Assembly (NCBI RefSeq): GCF_000002075.1
Contig: NW_004797412.1
Coordinates: 1,006,515 to 1,070,514 of the forward strand
Direction: 5' to 3'
DNA length: 64,000 nucleotides
Origin: Aplysia californica
Lineage: Eukaryota; Mollusca; Gastropoda; Aplysiida; Aplysiidae
Shown here piece after piece: positions 1 to 10,304 of this stretch. The position numbers and the translations under genes are program-made. Under the pieces are notes generated by a model, which was given only the letters and a program-made list of their open reading frames with translations, was not told where the DNA came from and ran no database searches. Within the stretch, counting starts at the first letter, position 1, and the number at the start of each line of letters is the position of its first letter.

Positions 1-136
1 CCTTTCGGATATAAAGGTTTAATACATCTCCAGCCGGTATCAAATCTGTAAATTGGCTGTAAGCTGGTCCAAGTGCTGTTGCTGGCATAATGACATTCTA
101 TGTGGCAGGGAAAGCCAAAATTCTTAGGAAGTTCAA

Positions 137-180
137 ACACACACACGGGCGCGCGCGCGCGCGGACACACACACACACAC
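137..180. repeat. CA/CG/CA alternating tract
   Basis: CA repeats on both sides of an uninterrupted run of alternating G and C, about 44 bp in all. Alternating purine-pyrimidine DNA with a CG core is the classic Z-DNA-prone composition. Confidence 0.9.
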
Positions 181-346
181 AAAAAACACGTTTTAGAAAT
201 GCCTAAAGCACACTGATGACAAGGAGTAACTAAAGAAAATATACTATACATATTTTTTAAAACTAAATTTTAACTAAAAGTGACTACAAAAAGAAGCCAT
301 CTTTTGAGCACTACTACCCATATTAGAGAAACACACATACACATGC

Positions 347-374
347 GTACACACACACACACACACAGATACAC

Positions 375-417
<43 letters not shown>

Positions 418-435
418 CACACACACACACACGCA
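347..435. repeat. CA microsatellite
   Basis: Nearly pure CA dinucleotide repeat with a few interruptions, inside the NLE1 intron after exon 8. Confidence 0.95.
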
Positions 436-464
436 CACCTAAAAAGGACCCACAACAAACTTAC

Positions 465-620
465 ATCACTGGCCCTCCACACTTTGATGCTGCGGTCGTG
501 CGATGCTGTGAAGATGAGGTCTGAACCACCCCACTTGACCATACTGATGTGAGCTGTGTGCCCTGAGATGACCATGTGAGAGCGGAAGGTGACCACGTCC
601 CATATCCTCACTGTGCGATC
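465..620 (-). CDS. NLE1: NLE1 exon 8: end of repeat 3 and WD40 repeat 4
   Basis: 156 nt (52 codons) encoding DRTVRIWDVVTFRSHM, then ISGHTAHISMVKWGG, then TASHDRSIKVWRASD. Acceptor gtgtcctcag, donor GTAAGT. It is the last exon in the window; the following intron begins at 464 and runs off the left edge. Confidence 0.94.
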
Positions 621-3600
621 CTGAGGACACATGAAACTTTCGTTCAGAGGGTAAATATCTAGGCTGATCACTTGTCCTTGAGACTACAGGTGTTAACATT
701 TGAAGTCATTTTAACCCTTTCCTGTTCCCATCCCTGGCCAACAACAGCGGCCTATTTGTTCAACTTCCATGTTCCTGTGCCCTTAGCAACCTCCTGGTGT
801 GCTCATTCTTTTGAGCTGAGTTGAAGAAAATAATGGTTGTAAAAGTAAATGTGAGGCATCGTGGTGAAATCAGACGCTCGTCAAAGTAATGAAAGCGAAG
901 AAACAGGCATTTTTCCTCCAGTTTGGCAATTTTAATCAAATTAGTCTTAGCTCAACACCTCTTATGTCCATATAAAAACACATTTTCATGTGGATTTTAT
1001 TTTTTTTAAACGATTAATGTCACAAAAAATATGTAGATTTTCAGTTTTCAAGGACTCTCAAGCTACAGAAGTTACAAAACTTTGGCGTCCATTTTCTCGA
1101 TTTATTTACCTCTGGAACCATGCTATCCCCACCTCCGTCAATCGTGAATATTTCGACTTTTATTCAAGATAGATGGGTGTATTTTTTATAGAAAGCAAAA
1201 GCAAATAAATAAGCTTTCAGATGACACCAATAACTCCACATGCCCAAAAATTGACGAGTGCCTGATTCCACCACGTCGTGGCACAAATTCTGAACACTAA
1301 CACGGGCTCCGACACTTTTCCCTCTAAAAATAACAACAAAGCTTAAGTTTTTTTTAGTTTAAGTTTCTACGTCACTTGCAACGTAATAAGGTCATAAAAG
1401 TTCTAAAGATTAAAGGTGCTACTGATCTATTTTCACTATAGCCAAGTTAATTACTGAGGAAATTAAATTGGGAGAAACAGTGTGTCCAGCCCATTTTCGG
1501 TGGGTTGAATAGGAGAAGTCTTGCACATTGTTTTTTTTAAGGGAGTGAATGTTTGGGATGATCAAGATATTGAATACCTCTATTGATTACTTATTTCGAA
1601 CACCACAAAAACAATAAACCTATTGGGAGAAGTCTAACAAAGTCTTTTTTAACCCCTTTGTGAGAGCTCCTGTACACTATACATTCAAAATCTTGAGCCA
1701 AGATACCGTCCTCTCATACAATGCATGTTCTAAAAATCAGCCAATATTTTGGCAATCATGTGGACCACAAGTAATGGACCATACCGGATTTTGTACTACA
1801 ATACCTTTGAACAGAATTCTATCAGATAACTGATGAAAGTTCTAAGTCTGCAAAAGCAAAAGTTAGCGTTAGTGTATGAATCGCATAAACCTTTTAATCT
1901 TGAAAAGGATCACAAAGTGACTGAATCCACTCTGATCTGGCCAGCAAAAATTGGGTGTAGTAAAATCCTCCCTCCAACACACAAACACACACACACAAAA
2001 TTGGGAAACACATTAAAACGTCATTTTGAAAACACAAAAAGCCTGCAACATCACGGCTGTTCAGTTGTAATATTCTTGCAGATTACTTAGTTTAACCTCC
2101 CCGCTGACCTCCGGGGGTCATAAATCCTACCTGACAGTCAGGCTACACATCGCTTCCTGGGCGATAGCGCTGTTAGCCGATTTCGGGCAGAAGTCTGTAA
2201 TTTTCACTGGATTTAAACCCCTGTAAATGTCCTCTCTTATCTATCACTATGGGTGTGTGGGCTATCAAATGAAAGCCCAAGCTCTCCTCAATAACTTGCA
2301 TCCTTTAGTTCATTTCTAGTTCTGAGCGTGTACACACACTACCTCTGTACTTAACCCTACGTTGTGGTGCACATATTTCTCGGATTGCTACAAAGATCGG
2401 GACTTTTTTCCATTCATGAAACAAAGATTGTTATCATTTTTTTATTTGCCGTACCAAGAGTCAGTAAGGAGGTTTTTGTGAAAAAATTGGTTAGTTTCAA
2501 TGGAAAACTTTAACAAGACGGCGAGTTTTGTAACTTCACCCTGTAAAATTTTCCCAACCGCCGCGCTGCCCATGCGGTATTCACCCAAGGTCCCGCTTTC
2601 ACTTTCCCGGATTCTTTATGGACAAGTGTCAGGAGAGTCTACTACAAGAGGGAAAATGAAACACACGAGGGAACTACACCTTGCGTGTTCCAAAAAACTG
2701 TGTAGAACATGCAGGGCCAGAAGTAAAAAGGTTAAAAAGGCAAACCAGAGCAGATATTTTTGTATAAGTTTTAAAAATGGCTTACTCGTGTTCTATCGTG
2801 GACACGGACAATGAAGACACACATCCCTGTGAAATGTGCAATAAATGTGTGCAGCGCATATAGCCTTCTGCTTAAAGAAACAAGTTCAAGAAGGAACCCT
2901 ATCTGCTGTACAAAAAAGTAGTGAAGAAAGTTTACACACCTGGACACCTTACTATAGTCGATCTCTGATAGGAAACCATTGTCACCAATACTTGAGGCAC
3001 CCACAGTACACAAGCATCACAAAACATATTTGTAAACACACTGCGGCTTTTACATCTAACCAAAACATCATAGATGCAGCCCACACAATCAGACAGAAAT
3101 CTGATTTTATTAAACAACAGCTGTGCTAAAGTACACTACCTCATCTCTTACACACATAAAATACAAGAAACTGAGTTTGATATTATAGGACCAGCAATTT
3201 CTGCATATTTGTAGCTGTACAATCAGACCGAAGGGCTAGAACCCAAATGGCTGCTGGATCAGAAAAGTAAAATAAAGTAAAAGAGGCTGTACAAACGACT
3301 ATTTTCAAACTCAGTCACACACCAAGCAACACATATTAGAGCACCACTGTCAGCGTTTTATTTAAAGTTATGGATTTGGTTTGGATTTAATGGGCGAGCA
3401 GAGTGGCAAACTTGAGCACTCCAGCATCACAAAACTGGAGAACAGGACAGTGGGAATTCATATGTTATGTGTTTGTGAATGTGAAAGCAGCTCCAGCTGT
3501 GAGGAGACAGCGAAGAAACTCTTGCGTCATGGAATCGGATAGCAGTGAACATTCTACATGTTCCCTATTTGAGAAAACTGTGAGGAGACAACGAAAAATC

Positions 3601-6600
3601 TTTCGCTTTATTAATTGGACAGTAGTAAATCTTCTACAAGTTCCCCATTTCTGAAAGAATCAAATAAAATGTAAGTGTTTCTGAAAGCTCATCATGTCAC
3701 TGTTGTATACCACTGATTATTTTAGAGATCTGGTGTACAAATTTTAAAATATCATAACTTTAAAAAGTAGACCCACGTAAACATTTTCCCCATAGATGCC
3801 CACAGTTGCGCCCATGTTTTAAAGGGTGCCCTGTTAAGAATATCAATAAAAAGTTATTTGCTGTACAGTCCAAGAATGCCTTTATCTGTTGATAATAATT
3901 TCACGTTGATTTATTCATGGGAAAAGCCACAATGAAGCAATTAAACTGTATAAAGATTGTTAAGTCACAACAGTTCATTTGTGGAGCAAAAGTCAAAGTG
4001 ACCTCCATGACCACCCGGGCGAGGCATGGTTGACCGGGTCAGTTCCTCGGGTAACTAAGTGCTCCGCTTGGGAATAGCCGTGACATGGAATACAAAAATA
4101 ATTGGAAGAGAGTATTCACTGGCTGAATTTCACTCAGTTTAAAAATATCCTGTTCAATAAACCATTTCAGGAAGAAGATAACTTACTTTGGAAGAGCTTG
4201 CCAGATATCTGCATTCTGGATCTCTGTGTGACAAAGAATAAAACATTTCTATATACACCATTGTATGAGGAGCTGACGACAATTCAACGATGAAACATCC
4301 CAGCATTAGATTACAGTTTAATAAAGACAAACTGAAACACCTCGACAAAAAAATACATGTGGAACATAACAGAGGCGCCCTCTAAACACCCACAAAATCT
4401 GGGTCAGGGAAAGAAACAACAAATGGAAAACGATATAATTATAACAGAAAGATCTGCAAGTGGTTCACACTACACTTAACATTCGTAGAGTAGTAAAGAG
4501 CTCTTTTTATGTGGGGGGAGGGTTACTTCAATCCTCATTTTATCTTCCACATAAATGAATTGAAATAGAAAACAAGCACATTTGTTTGTTTGAGTAAACT
4601 GAAGCATACCCACAAGATTAGTCATTTAATACAAGGAAAAAAGTAAGACTGAACTAAATCCAAAAATTTAATAAAAATTGCCAAACCGTTCTGAAAATGC
4701 CTGCATCTTCGATTTCATCAATTTGACGAGCGCCTGATTTCAGGACAACGCCTCACTTTTTTTTTTTAATGTCAGTGTAACGACTCACAAGTGTAGAGGT
4801 TTCCAAGCCACGGAGGACACATAGTCTGTGTGTCCGGTCAAAGGTCGGGAGATCTCTTTACCGGTCTTTGGGTTCCACAAACACACCTGGGGAAGGAGAG
4901 AAGAAAAGAGGAAAGTGACAAGAATAGAGACAGCTTAAGGATTCCTGTCAAGAATTCATGGTACTTCTACAGTTTTACTTCTAGAAAACATTTCAGTATT
5001 TTGATATAATATAATCATTCATTTTTTCACACTCTAACAAGCAGGGACAAAGTAAAAGCCTACTAACCACATATTATATTTATATCTACCTACATCACTC
5101 ATGCTCAGAACTCTGAAGATGGGGGGGGGAAGGGAGGAGGATGAGGAGGAGGAGGAGGAGGAGGAGGAGGAGGAGGAGGAGAAGGAGAAGAAGTAGAAGA
5201 AGAATGAGAAGAAAAAGAAATGAGAAGAAAAAGAAAAAGAACATCAAACAAGAACAAGAGCAAGAACAAGAAGAAGAAGTAGGAGGAGGAGGAGGAGGAG
5301 GAGGAGGAAGAGAAAGAGGAAGAAGAACAAGAACAAGAAAATAAAGATGAAAAAGAAAAACATAATCAAAAAGAAGGACTCACCTTCCCACCCTTGCATC
5401 CAGAGGCCAGCTTCCGTCCATCTGGAGACCAGGCTAGGCAGAGCACCCAGTTCTGGTGACCTGACCACAGCACAACAAACACATAGATCATGTTTTGTTT
5501 AGTAGAGGTTTTACGGCGCTCACAACTGCATAAGGTCATATGAGCGCCAAGGGGTGGATGTCAACAGAGAAGTCCTTACAGGGAATCAGGTTTACTCAGC
5601 TCACCTCTCTAGCTTCAACAGCACAAAGTCTGCTTCGACTATCAAGGTACCCCGGAAATAGGGGGTCACAAGAGTGTGACAAACATACAAAAGCAGTAGA
5701 GGCAAAATTATTATAGTAAGGATTAAGAGAGAAAAAGCAGTAGTTCCCTGTTGCAGTTTAGGTACAGTTATGAGCATGACATTGATGAATCAGCCCATTT
5801 ACAATAGCAATTCTACTGTGCATAAGAACATGGCTTTGGGAAAGGCCTAAAAACACTTCCGTCGGTAGCACCGCCCCGGGGGTTTACACACAGATCAGTT
5901 ATGTGGCAAATCCTTTATCAGCAAATAGTGAAGTTTGTGTTAACTCGAATAATGCCATCACATATATTGTGCTTTGTGTCAACTCTTATATCGTCACATA
6001 TTGCACTTTGTGTCAAATTCTACACCATCCCATATTATACTTTGGGTCAAATTTTATAACATTCTCACATATTGTTCTCTGTGCTTACTCTTATATCGTC
6101 ACATATGGCACCTTGTGTTAACTTTTATAACATCACAAACTATTTTATAGAGCAAGGATAGAGGCAAAAAGAAAGAGCAGAATAGTAAAACCACATGGGA
6201 ACTTGGTGTCAGAAATTAGTAACAAAGCAAAATATATTAGAACTCTAATAAACATAATTCTTGACTAGACTTTTTTTGGTGACAAAAACGTCTCATTTTT
6301 ACACCTGATTCAAAATGTAATGTCTCACACCCAATTTTCAATATCTCAGCTTTACATCTGATTTACAAGAACATTTCCGTTTTAAATCTGATTTACAATA
6401 ATGTCTTACCTCTACATACGATTTACAATAAAGGGTAGAAAAAGTAGACTTGGACACCCCCCCCCCCCTCCAACCCCCAGTCCCATTTGGAACTGACTTA
6501 AATAATCTAGTACACAGATTCAAGGTCACCGTGGGGTTGGTGCTACGTCTTACAGAAACAGTAACCAGTTGGCCGCAATCGTTGATGTGTGCAAAGACAT

Positions 6601-7854
6601 GCAGGCTATACAACTTCACCCACTAACCACTCACCTTTACACTTGAGTTACAATGACGTCCCACCTTTACACCCGACTTACCAAAATGCCTCACCATTAT
6701 GCTGATTTACCCTAAGGTCTCACCTTTACACCTGAATTCTGGGGTTTCTGTATTGATGTCCCAAAACCTCACAGTGGAGTCACTGGAGCCACTTGCTAGG
6801 AACCTGAAAAGGTTGAGAGATACAGTAACTAACTGTTTATGTTTTTTGCCATTCCCCTCACCCCAACAAAATTTAGATCACTTAGGAAGAAGGCTGCTTC
6901 TTCATTGTCAGGCAGCATCTGAGCAGACAGACAAGACTCCTCAAAAGATAATTTTTTTTTATATTAGAAAAATTTGCCTGACCACATTTTTTTTAGAAAG
7001 TCACTACTGCTGTTGTTCAGTGGTAGCTAAAGGCAAGTCAAAACAGCAATGGTTACAATTCATAAATGTAAAAAAAAAACAACCAACCAACAATGACCAC
7101 CTGAGGAATACAGGACTAGAGCAGTGAAAAATACAGGGAGGCCACATAAATGTATACTGCAAATAAAAATGTGTATTTTCATAGCATTTACAATAAATCA
7201 CGTCAATATTGTAATAAATGCAAACAAAAATGTGCATTTTCATATCATTTATAATAAGTCAAGCCAATATTGCAAATACAGTCAAACCTGCTTCAACAGA
7301 AACCTGTCCAAGACAGACACACCTGTCACAGTGAAATCTTCTCGCAGACCCCTTGATAAATCACAGATTCATACAAATATCTTGGTCTCACAATCGACAG
7401 CAAATTTACATGGCAAAATCACGTAAACAATATTGTTAAAAAGGTAAATCAGAGGCTGTACTTTCTGAGGAAACTAAGGTCTTTCAATCTCATCTGAATC
7501 CATCCATCCTTCAGATATTCTACACCACCACAACAGAAACTTTGACAAATTATGGTAGCACTTGCTATGGTAGCAATTTGGGAAGGCAGCACATCATAAA
7601 AATAAACAAGTTGATCAGAAAGGCATCAAGAACAGTTGGTAGAGACCTAAGTCTCTTTGAATATCTGCACAAGACAAACGTTCTAAAAAAGGCGGAAATA
7701 AAGCTTAGTGACCATAGCCACCCACTGACATCGGAATTTCAACAATTGACCCACAGTAAACGATACATTTCCAAAAAAGCAAGAACAGAAAGATATAGAA
7801 ATTCATTTGTACCAACTGCAGTGAGGTTACTGAACACACAGTGCTACAAATGAG

Positions 7855-7906
<52 letters not shown>

Positions 7907-7921
7907 TGTGAGAGAGAGAGA

Positions 7922-7982
<61 letters not shown>

Positions 7983-10304
7983 TTTTATGGAGCGGGTTGT
8001 CCCAGCACGTGAGGCATACTAATGTCCTGTCTTGTTGTGCGTATGCGTGAGTGCACCTAACCTTTGTAACGTCTACTGTCATTGTTAATGACCAAGACAA
8101 ATTTCTCCCTGCGAGATGAATAAAGACTGTCATTGTGATTGTAAATTCCTCTATAATTACCTCTTTAAAACAGAAAACGGCTCAACTTGGAAACGGAAAA
8201 AGAAATTTCTTTCCTTTGGGAGATTTTGACATGTCCAAGATGCTCAAACCTCGTTTGGAACAAAAACTCCCCCAAGTTTGGTTCCATCGGCTCTAACCTT
8301 TATGCCATGCAGCCAGGCAAAGAAGGGGAGAAGGACGGCAGCTTGGAGGTAGCTGTCACTCAAGCAGGTTATGAATTCTAAAGTCTTTGCAGTTACGCCA
8401 TCCATGTGAGCCCTTAGTGGTGCAGATGGTAAGGGTGGTGTGAGTGTGAAATCTCACCACTGCTTATGAAAGTGCTTGAGTATCCCTCCAGTACTGAAAC
8501 TTTCTCAGTAGCCGGAGGTGTGAATTTAATTATCAATTTGACCAATGCCTGCCACCCTGATCAGACGGAGAGCCAAGAGAAAAAAAGTTAAATTGACGGG
8601 ATTGGTTGAAAATATTTATTACACAGAAGGGGGCTTGTTTTTAAATTTGGCTGAACAGTAGTCCTATCCGATGCAAGCACTGGTGACAATGGATATATAG
8701 GACTGAGCGTGCTATTATCAGAGAGACTAGGATAGCGCTTGAGAGACGTGAAGCTTTTACCACTGTTGGTCAACTGGACAGGCAACCCTTGATCCCACCA
8801 CATACAGGCCCTCTAGAACCCTTCTCCACCCTCTCGCACAAAATTCCCCTGTCCAAGATGGAAAATGTTTAAGACTGAACTTTTTTTCTGGCTCTATTGA
8901 GGTTCCGCCTTGGACACGTTCAATGTAAATGCACATAAAACGATGTATTTTTACTTCATTTTTCCTAAGTTACATACAACCTCGTGGAGACTGAAAAAAA
9001 AAAAGAAATTTTTTTGCTAATCTGATAGGGATTCTTCGTTTTAAAAACATTATGTTCTTAAAAAAGAACCTCAAAACAGCTCCGATTTTATCCAGTACTT
9101 AGCAGAAATGGATCGCCCTCCAACCAACCACATCTTGTCAAAGCAGAAAACTCCATACTAAAGCACCCTCTCCAATACTTTTTTACCTCCACTATCCCTC
9201 CATCCAAATCTCACCTGCCACTCGGACTGAAAGACACATACAACACAGGATCGCCGTGTCCCTCTAGAGAGCTGGTGCAGCGCGTCACAGCACGCACGCG
9301 GAACACAGCCTGAGGCTGGTACACAATCTCAACGGACTTCTCAGTTAAAGACAGCACTTCCTCTCCCACAGCCTTTGCCAGCGTCTCTCTAATCTCCACC
9401 CCATTGACGAAAAAAGCGTATGGCACTTTGTCCTCCTGCAAAAAAAAAAAAAAAAAAGAAGAAGAAGCAAATGAAAAATGTAACCACGTTTTTAAAAATA
9501 ATAGTAAATACAGTCAAAATTGTCAAAGACGGCCACCTATTGTCAAGTAGGAAAGCGGACGTCTTACAAAGTCTCATTATAATGTTTTAAAAAACAACCA
9601 AAAGCATAAAAGGGGGAGGCGCTCATATGACCTTATGCAGTTGCGAGCGCCGTAAAACCTCTACTAAAACAAAAAAAAAACAAAAGGGGGAAATGGGAAG
9701 TTGCCGTTTGTACAGGCAATTGTCTTATTGTACAGGTGATTGTCTTATAATACGGGCGGCTGTTACAGATGCAGGTTTGACTGCATTCAATATCATCACT
9801 TATCACAATGATACTAATGTGTTATTTCCTGTTTTTAAGAGACCCACATAACTTGACCTGCATTTGTGCAGCCCTTCATCATCCATGCTTTCCACTACAT
9901 TCCCCCAAAAATTATATTTCACATACACTTAGAGTCTTGAATTTTGCCACTTTATATATTTGACCAAAATTTTAGAATTGACAGTTCTATCTTGACAATA
10001 AAAAAACAAGACTACAACAGCAAACATTTTTTTTAAACTTGCAAAATCAAAGGAGCATAATTATTTGATCAATAAAGATGTCAAAGCTTACCCAAATCGC
10101 AACAAATTATTGCTAATTCCAAAAGAAAATCGTCATTATTTTCAGTTACTTACATTTGGGATCACAGCATCACAAACAAGCTGCAGCTTTTCCCTTGTTA
10201 TATCTGTAGGCAACTCGAAAGGAGATCCTTCTGTCTCACCATCTTCAGACTTGAAAACACACTGCACTCGCTTTTCATCAGGATTTATTCCTTCCACTGC
10301 TTCA
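465..10304 (-). CDS. NLE1: Notchless/Rsa4 homolog, seven coding exons, 5' and 3' incomplete
   Basis: Notchless/Rsa4 is a nucleolar WD40 protein that acts in late 60S ribosomal subunit assembly, where its N-terminal ubiquitin-like (NLE) domain engages the AAA+ ATPase Rea1/Midasin; it also modifies Notch signalling in animals. Seven minus-strand exons (numbered 2-8 provisionally) join in phase at GT-AG sites to about 273 codons. They contain the NLE domain hallmarks (SPFELPTDIT, YQPQAVFRVRAVTRCTSSL) and four WD40 repeats ending FWDI, LWNP, IWDV and VWRA. The family normally has eight repeats, so repeats 5-8 should lie left of position 1. Exon 2 begins one base before a codon boundary, so at least one upstream exon with the start codon exists; it was not found between 10305 and 18000, perhaps because it is very short. 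Family assignment is secure; completeness is not. Confidence 0.93.
851..1286 (+). mobile_element. 430-bp MITE (family M1), full-length copy
   Basis: It begins GTGAGGCATCGTGGTGAAAT and ends with a related inverted sequence around TTGACGAGTGCCTGATT, giving terminal inverted repeats of about 33 bp. Seven other copies or fragments occur in the window in both orientations, and there is no coding capacity. This marks a non-autonomous DNA transposon. M1 is a working name; the superfamily is not established. Confidence 0.8.
2092..2815 (+). mobile_element. Possible piggyBac-like remnant
   Basis: It starts at TTAACCTCCCCGCTGACC, resembling a TTAA target followed by a CC-starting inverted end. At 2655-2760 a reading frame gives CSKKLCRTCRARSKK then SRYFC, like the cysteine-rich C-terminal finger of piggyBac transposases (CxxC...RYYC). 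No matching right end was found and no transposase core is visible, so this is tentative. Confidence 0.25.
3490..3655. repeat. Two-unit tandem repeat of about 80 bp
   Basis: Two diverged units each begin TGTGAGGAGACARCGAARAA and end near TTCTACAWGTTCCC. No function is recognised. Confidence 0.6.
4187..4223 (-). CDS. NLE1: NLE1 exon 7: 37-nt microexon in WD40 repeat 3
   Basis: A very short exon reading DPECRYLASSSK between a CACACAG acceptor and a GTAAGT donor. The same peptide (NPECRYVASSSK) occurs at this point in human NLE1, and both junctions are in phase, so it is accepted in spite of its size. Confidence 0.9.
4672..4756 (+). mobile_element. M1 MITE right-end fragment
   Basis: The last 85 bp of an M1 copy, ending TTGACGAGCGCCTGATTTCA then a CCTCAC terminus. 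It sits about 30 bp downstream of the NLE1 exon 6 donor. Confidence 0.65.
4789..4886 (-). CDS. NLE1: NLE1 exon 6: end of repeat 2 and start of WD40 repeat 3
   Basis: 98 nt encoding VCLWNPKTGKEISRPLTGHT and DYVSSVAWKPLHL, with acceptor cttccccag and donor GTGAGT. It ends with two bases of a codon completed by exon 7. Confidence 0.94.
5116..5345. repeat. GGA/GAA tract (TCC/TTC on the NLE1 sense strand)
   Basis: About 230 bp of almost pure purine on the plus strand, made of GGA, GAA and GAACAA units with few interruptions. For NLE1, read on the minus strand, it is polypyrimidine starting about 40 nt after the exon 5 donor. Confidence 0.95.
5384..5460 (-). CDS. NLE1: NLE1 exon 5: WD40 repeat 2
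   Basis: 77 nt encoding HQNWVLCLAWSPDGRKLASG then CKGGK, with acceptor tgtggtcag and donor GTGAGT. A 248-bp S2 SINE lies directly upstream of the acceptor, and a 230-bp TCC/TTC tract (sense strand) begins about 40 bp after the donor. Confidence 0.94.
5498..5745 (-). mobile_element. SINE-like family S2, long subfamily
   Basis: In minus orientation it runs from a CTCTACTGCTTTTGTATG region through GCTAGAGAGGTGAGC to the family 3' module GGCGCTCATATGACCTTATG, then GTAAAACCTCTACTAAAC. It matches 37760-38015 along most of its length. Its 3' end lies about 40 nt upstream of the NLE1 exon 5 acceptor. S2 is a working name. Confidence 0.75.
5930..6150. repeat. Minisatellite, unit about 35-40 bp
   Basis: Five or six diverged units of the form CACATATTGTRCTTTGTGTY followed by AACTYTTATA. 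Confidence 0.75.
6291..6745. repeat. 30-bp tandem array that includes the NLE1 exon 4 donor
   Basis: Plus-strand units resembling TCTCACCTTTACACCTGATT recur about every 30 bp at 6291, 6323, 6344, 6374 and 6404, and again at 6631, 6661, 6691 and 6720. The two blocks are separated by unrelated sequence. The unit at 6720 is the real exon 4 end and donor (AAAG/GTGAGA in sense). The 6631 unit reproduces it almost exactly and the 6691 unit also keeps GGTGAG. Confidence 0.85.
6724..6803 (-). CDS. NLE1: NLE1 exon 4: end of WD40 repeat 1
   Basis: 80 nt encoding FLASGSSDSTVRFWDINTE then TPEFRCKG. The donor is GTGAGA at 6723; this choice, rather than GTGTAA eight bases earlier, keeps the frame into exon 5 (CKG-HQNW). 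The exon end and donor form the last unit of a 30-bp tandem array that runs on into the intron. Confidence 0.92.
7358..8146 (+). mobile_element. CR1/L2-type LINE 3' fragment
   Basis: Translation gives the end of a reverse transcriptase ORF: YKYLGLTIDSKFTWQNHVNN, RLYFLRKLRSFN, then after one frame slip NYGSTCYGSNLGRQHIIKIN and RYRNSFVPTAVRLLN, ending in a stop near 7853. A GA repeat follows, then a 3' end with CTCCCTGCGAGATGAATAAA, like the 3' ends of L2/CR1-type LINEs. It is 5' truncated with no target duplication seen. Confidence 0.75.
7861..7979. repeat. GA microsatellite within the LINE 3' region
   Basis: About 119 bp of AG repeats with two short GTGTGT interruptions, between the LINE stop codon and its 3' end. 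Confidence 0.95.
9215..9435 (-). CDS. NLE1: NLE1 exon 3: rest of NLE domain and start of WD40 repeat 1
   Basis: 221 nt between a poly-T/TGCAG acceptor and a GTGAGA donor. It reads EDKVPYAFFVNGVEI, then YQPQAVFRVRAVTRCTSSL, then LEGHGDPVLYVSFSPSG, the junction between the NLE domain and the first WD40 blade. This is the most diagnostic exon of the gene in this window. Confidence 0.95.
9511..9783 (+). mobile_element. Pogo-like MITE (CAGTC ends)
   Basis: Inverted ends CAGTCAAAATTGTCAAAGAC and CAGGTTTGACTG, flanked by TA on the left and CA on the right. An S2 3' module (9616-9670) lies in the middle, splitting the short MITE body. Confidence 0.7.
9616..9670 (+). mobile_element. S2 SINE 3' module, 5' truncated
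   Basis: GGCGCTCATATGACCTTATG, then GAGCGCCGTAAAACC, CTCTACTAAAAC and an A-rich tail. It is in antisense orientation to NLE1. Confidence 0.75.
10154..10304 (-). CDS. NLE1: NLE1 exon 2: start of the NLE domain
   Basis: The acceptor follows ctgtctgtcgtatag and the donor is GTAAGT at 10153. It codes for the first half of the ubiquitin-like domain, with SPFELPTDIT and LQLVCDAVIPN close to vertebrate Notchless. It starts in phase 2 (the first base completes a codon) and ends at a codon boundary. Confidence 0.88.

Larger units (their letters stand above)
1..464 (-). other. NLE1 intron after exon 8, microsatellite-rich
   Basis: No coding sequence was recognised. It holds two alternating purine-pyrimidine tracts: CA with a central CG run at about 137-180, and a long CA run at about 347-435 that ends about 30 bp downstream (sense direction) of the exon 8 donor. 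Confidence 0.7.
621..4186 (-). other. NLE1 intron between exons 7 and 8
   Basis: 3.6 kb. It contains one 430-bp MITE copy (851-1286), a possible piggyBac remnant (2092-2815) and a two-unit tandem repeat (3490-3655). The rest is AT-rich with nothing recognised. A GC-rich patch at 4005-4085 is unexplained. Confidence 0.7.
5461..6723 (-). other. NLE1 intron between exons 4 and 5
   Basis: It contains the S2 copy at its acceptor end, a 35-40 bp minisatellite at 5930-6150, and the donor-spanning 30-bp array at 6291-6434 and 6631-6745. The piece between the two array blocks is not repetitive. Confidence 0.7.
7279..8924 (+). mobile_element. Pogo/Tigger-like DNA transposon remnant split by a LINE
   Basis: It starts TA-CAGTCAAACCTGCTTCAAC and ends near GGACACGTTCAATG-TA. 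Its body (8147-8580) matches 41165-41590. The CAGTCRAACCTG end at a TA site is typical of pogo/Tigger relatives of the Tc1/mariner group. No transposase core is legible. A LINE fragment interrupts it from 7358 to 8146. Confidence 0.6.
9436..10153 (-). other. NLE1 intron between exons 2 and 3
   Basis: It contains the pogo-like MITE at 9511-9783 with an S2 3' module inside it. The rest is AT-rich with nothing recognised. Confidence 0.7.

Noticed and set aside
4005-4085. Small structured RNA or tRNA in a GC-rich patch
   Set aside because: CCCGGG and CCTCGGG segments pair only locally; no known RNA family was recognised.
5141-5468. Arg-rich and Leu-rich open frames on the two strands
   Set aside because: Translation of the GGA/GAA repeat; only the NLE1 exon at 5384-5460 is real.
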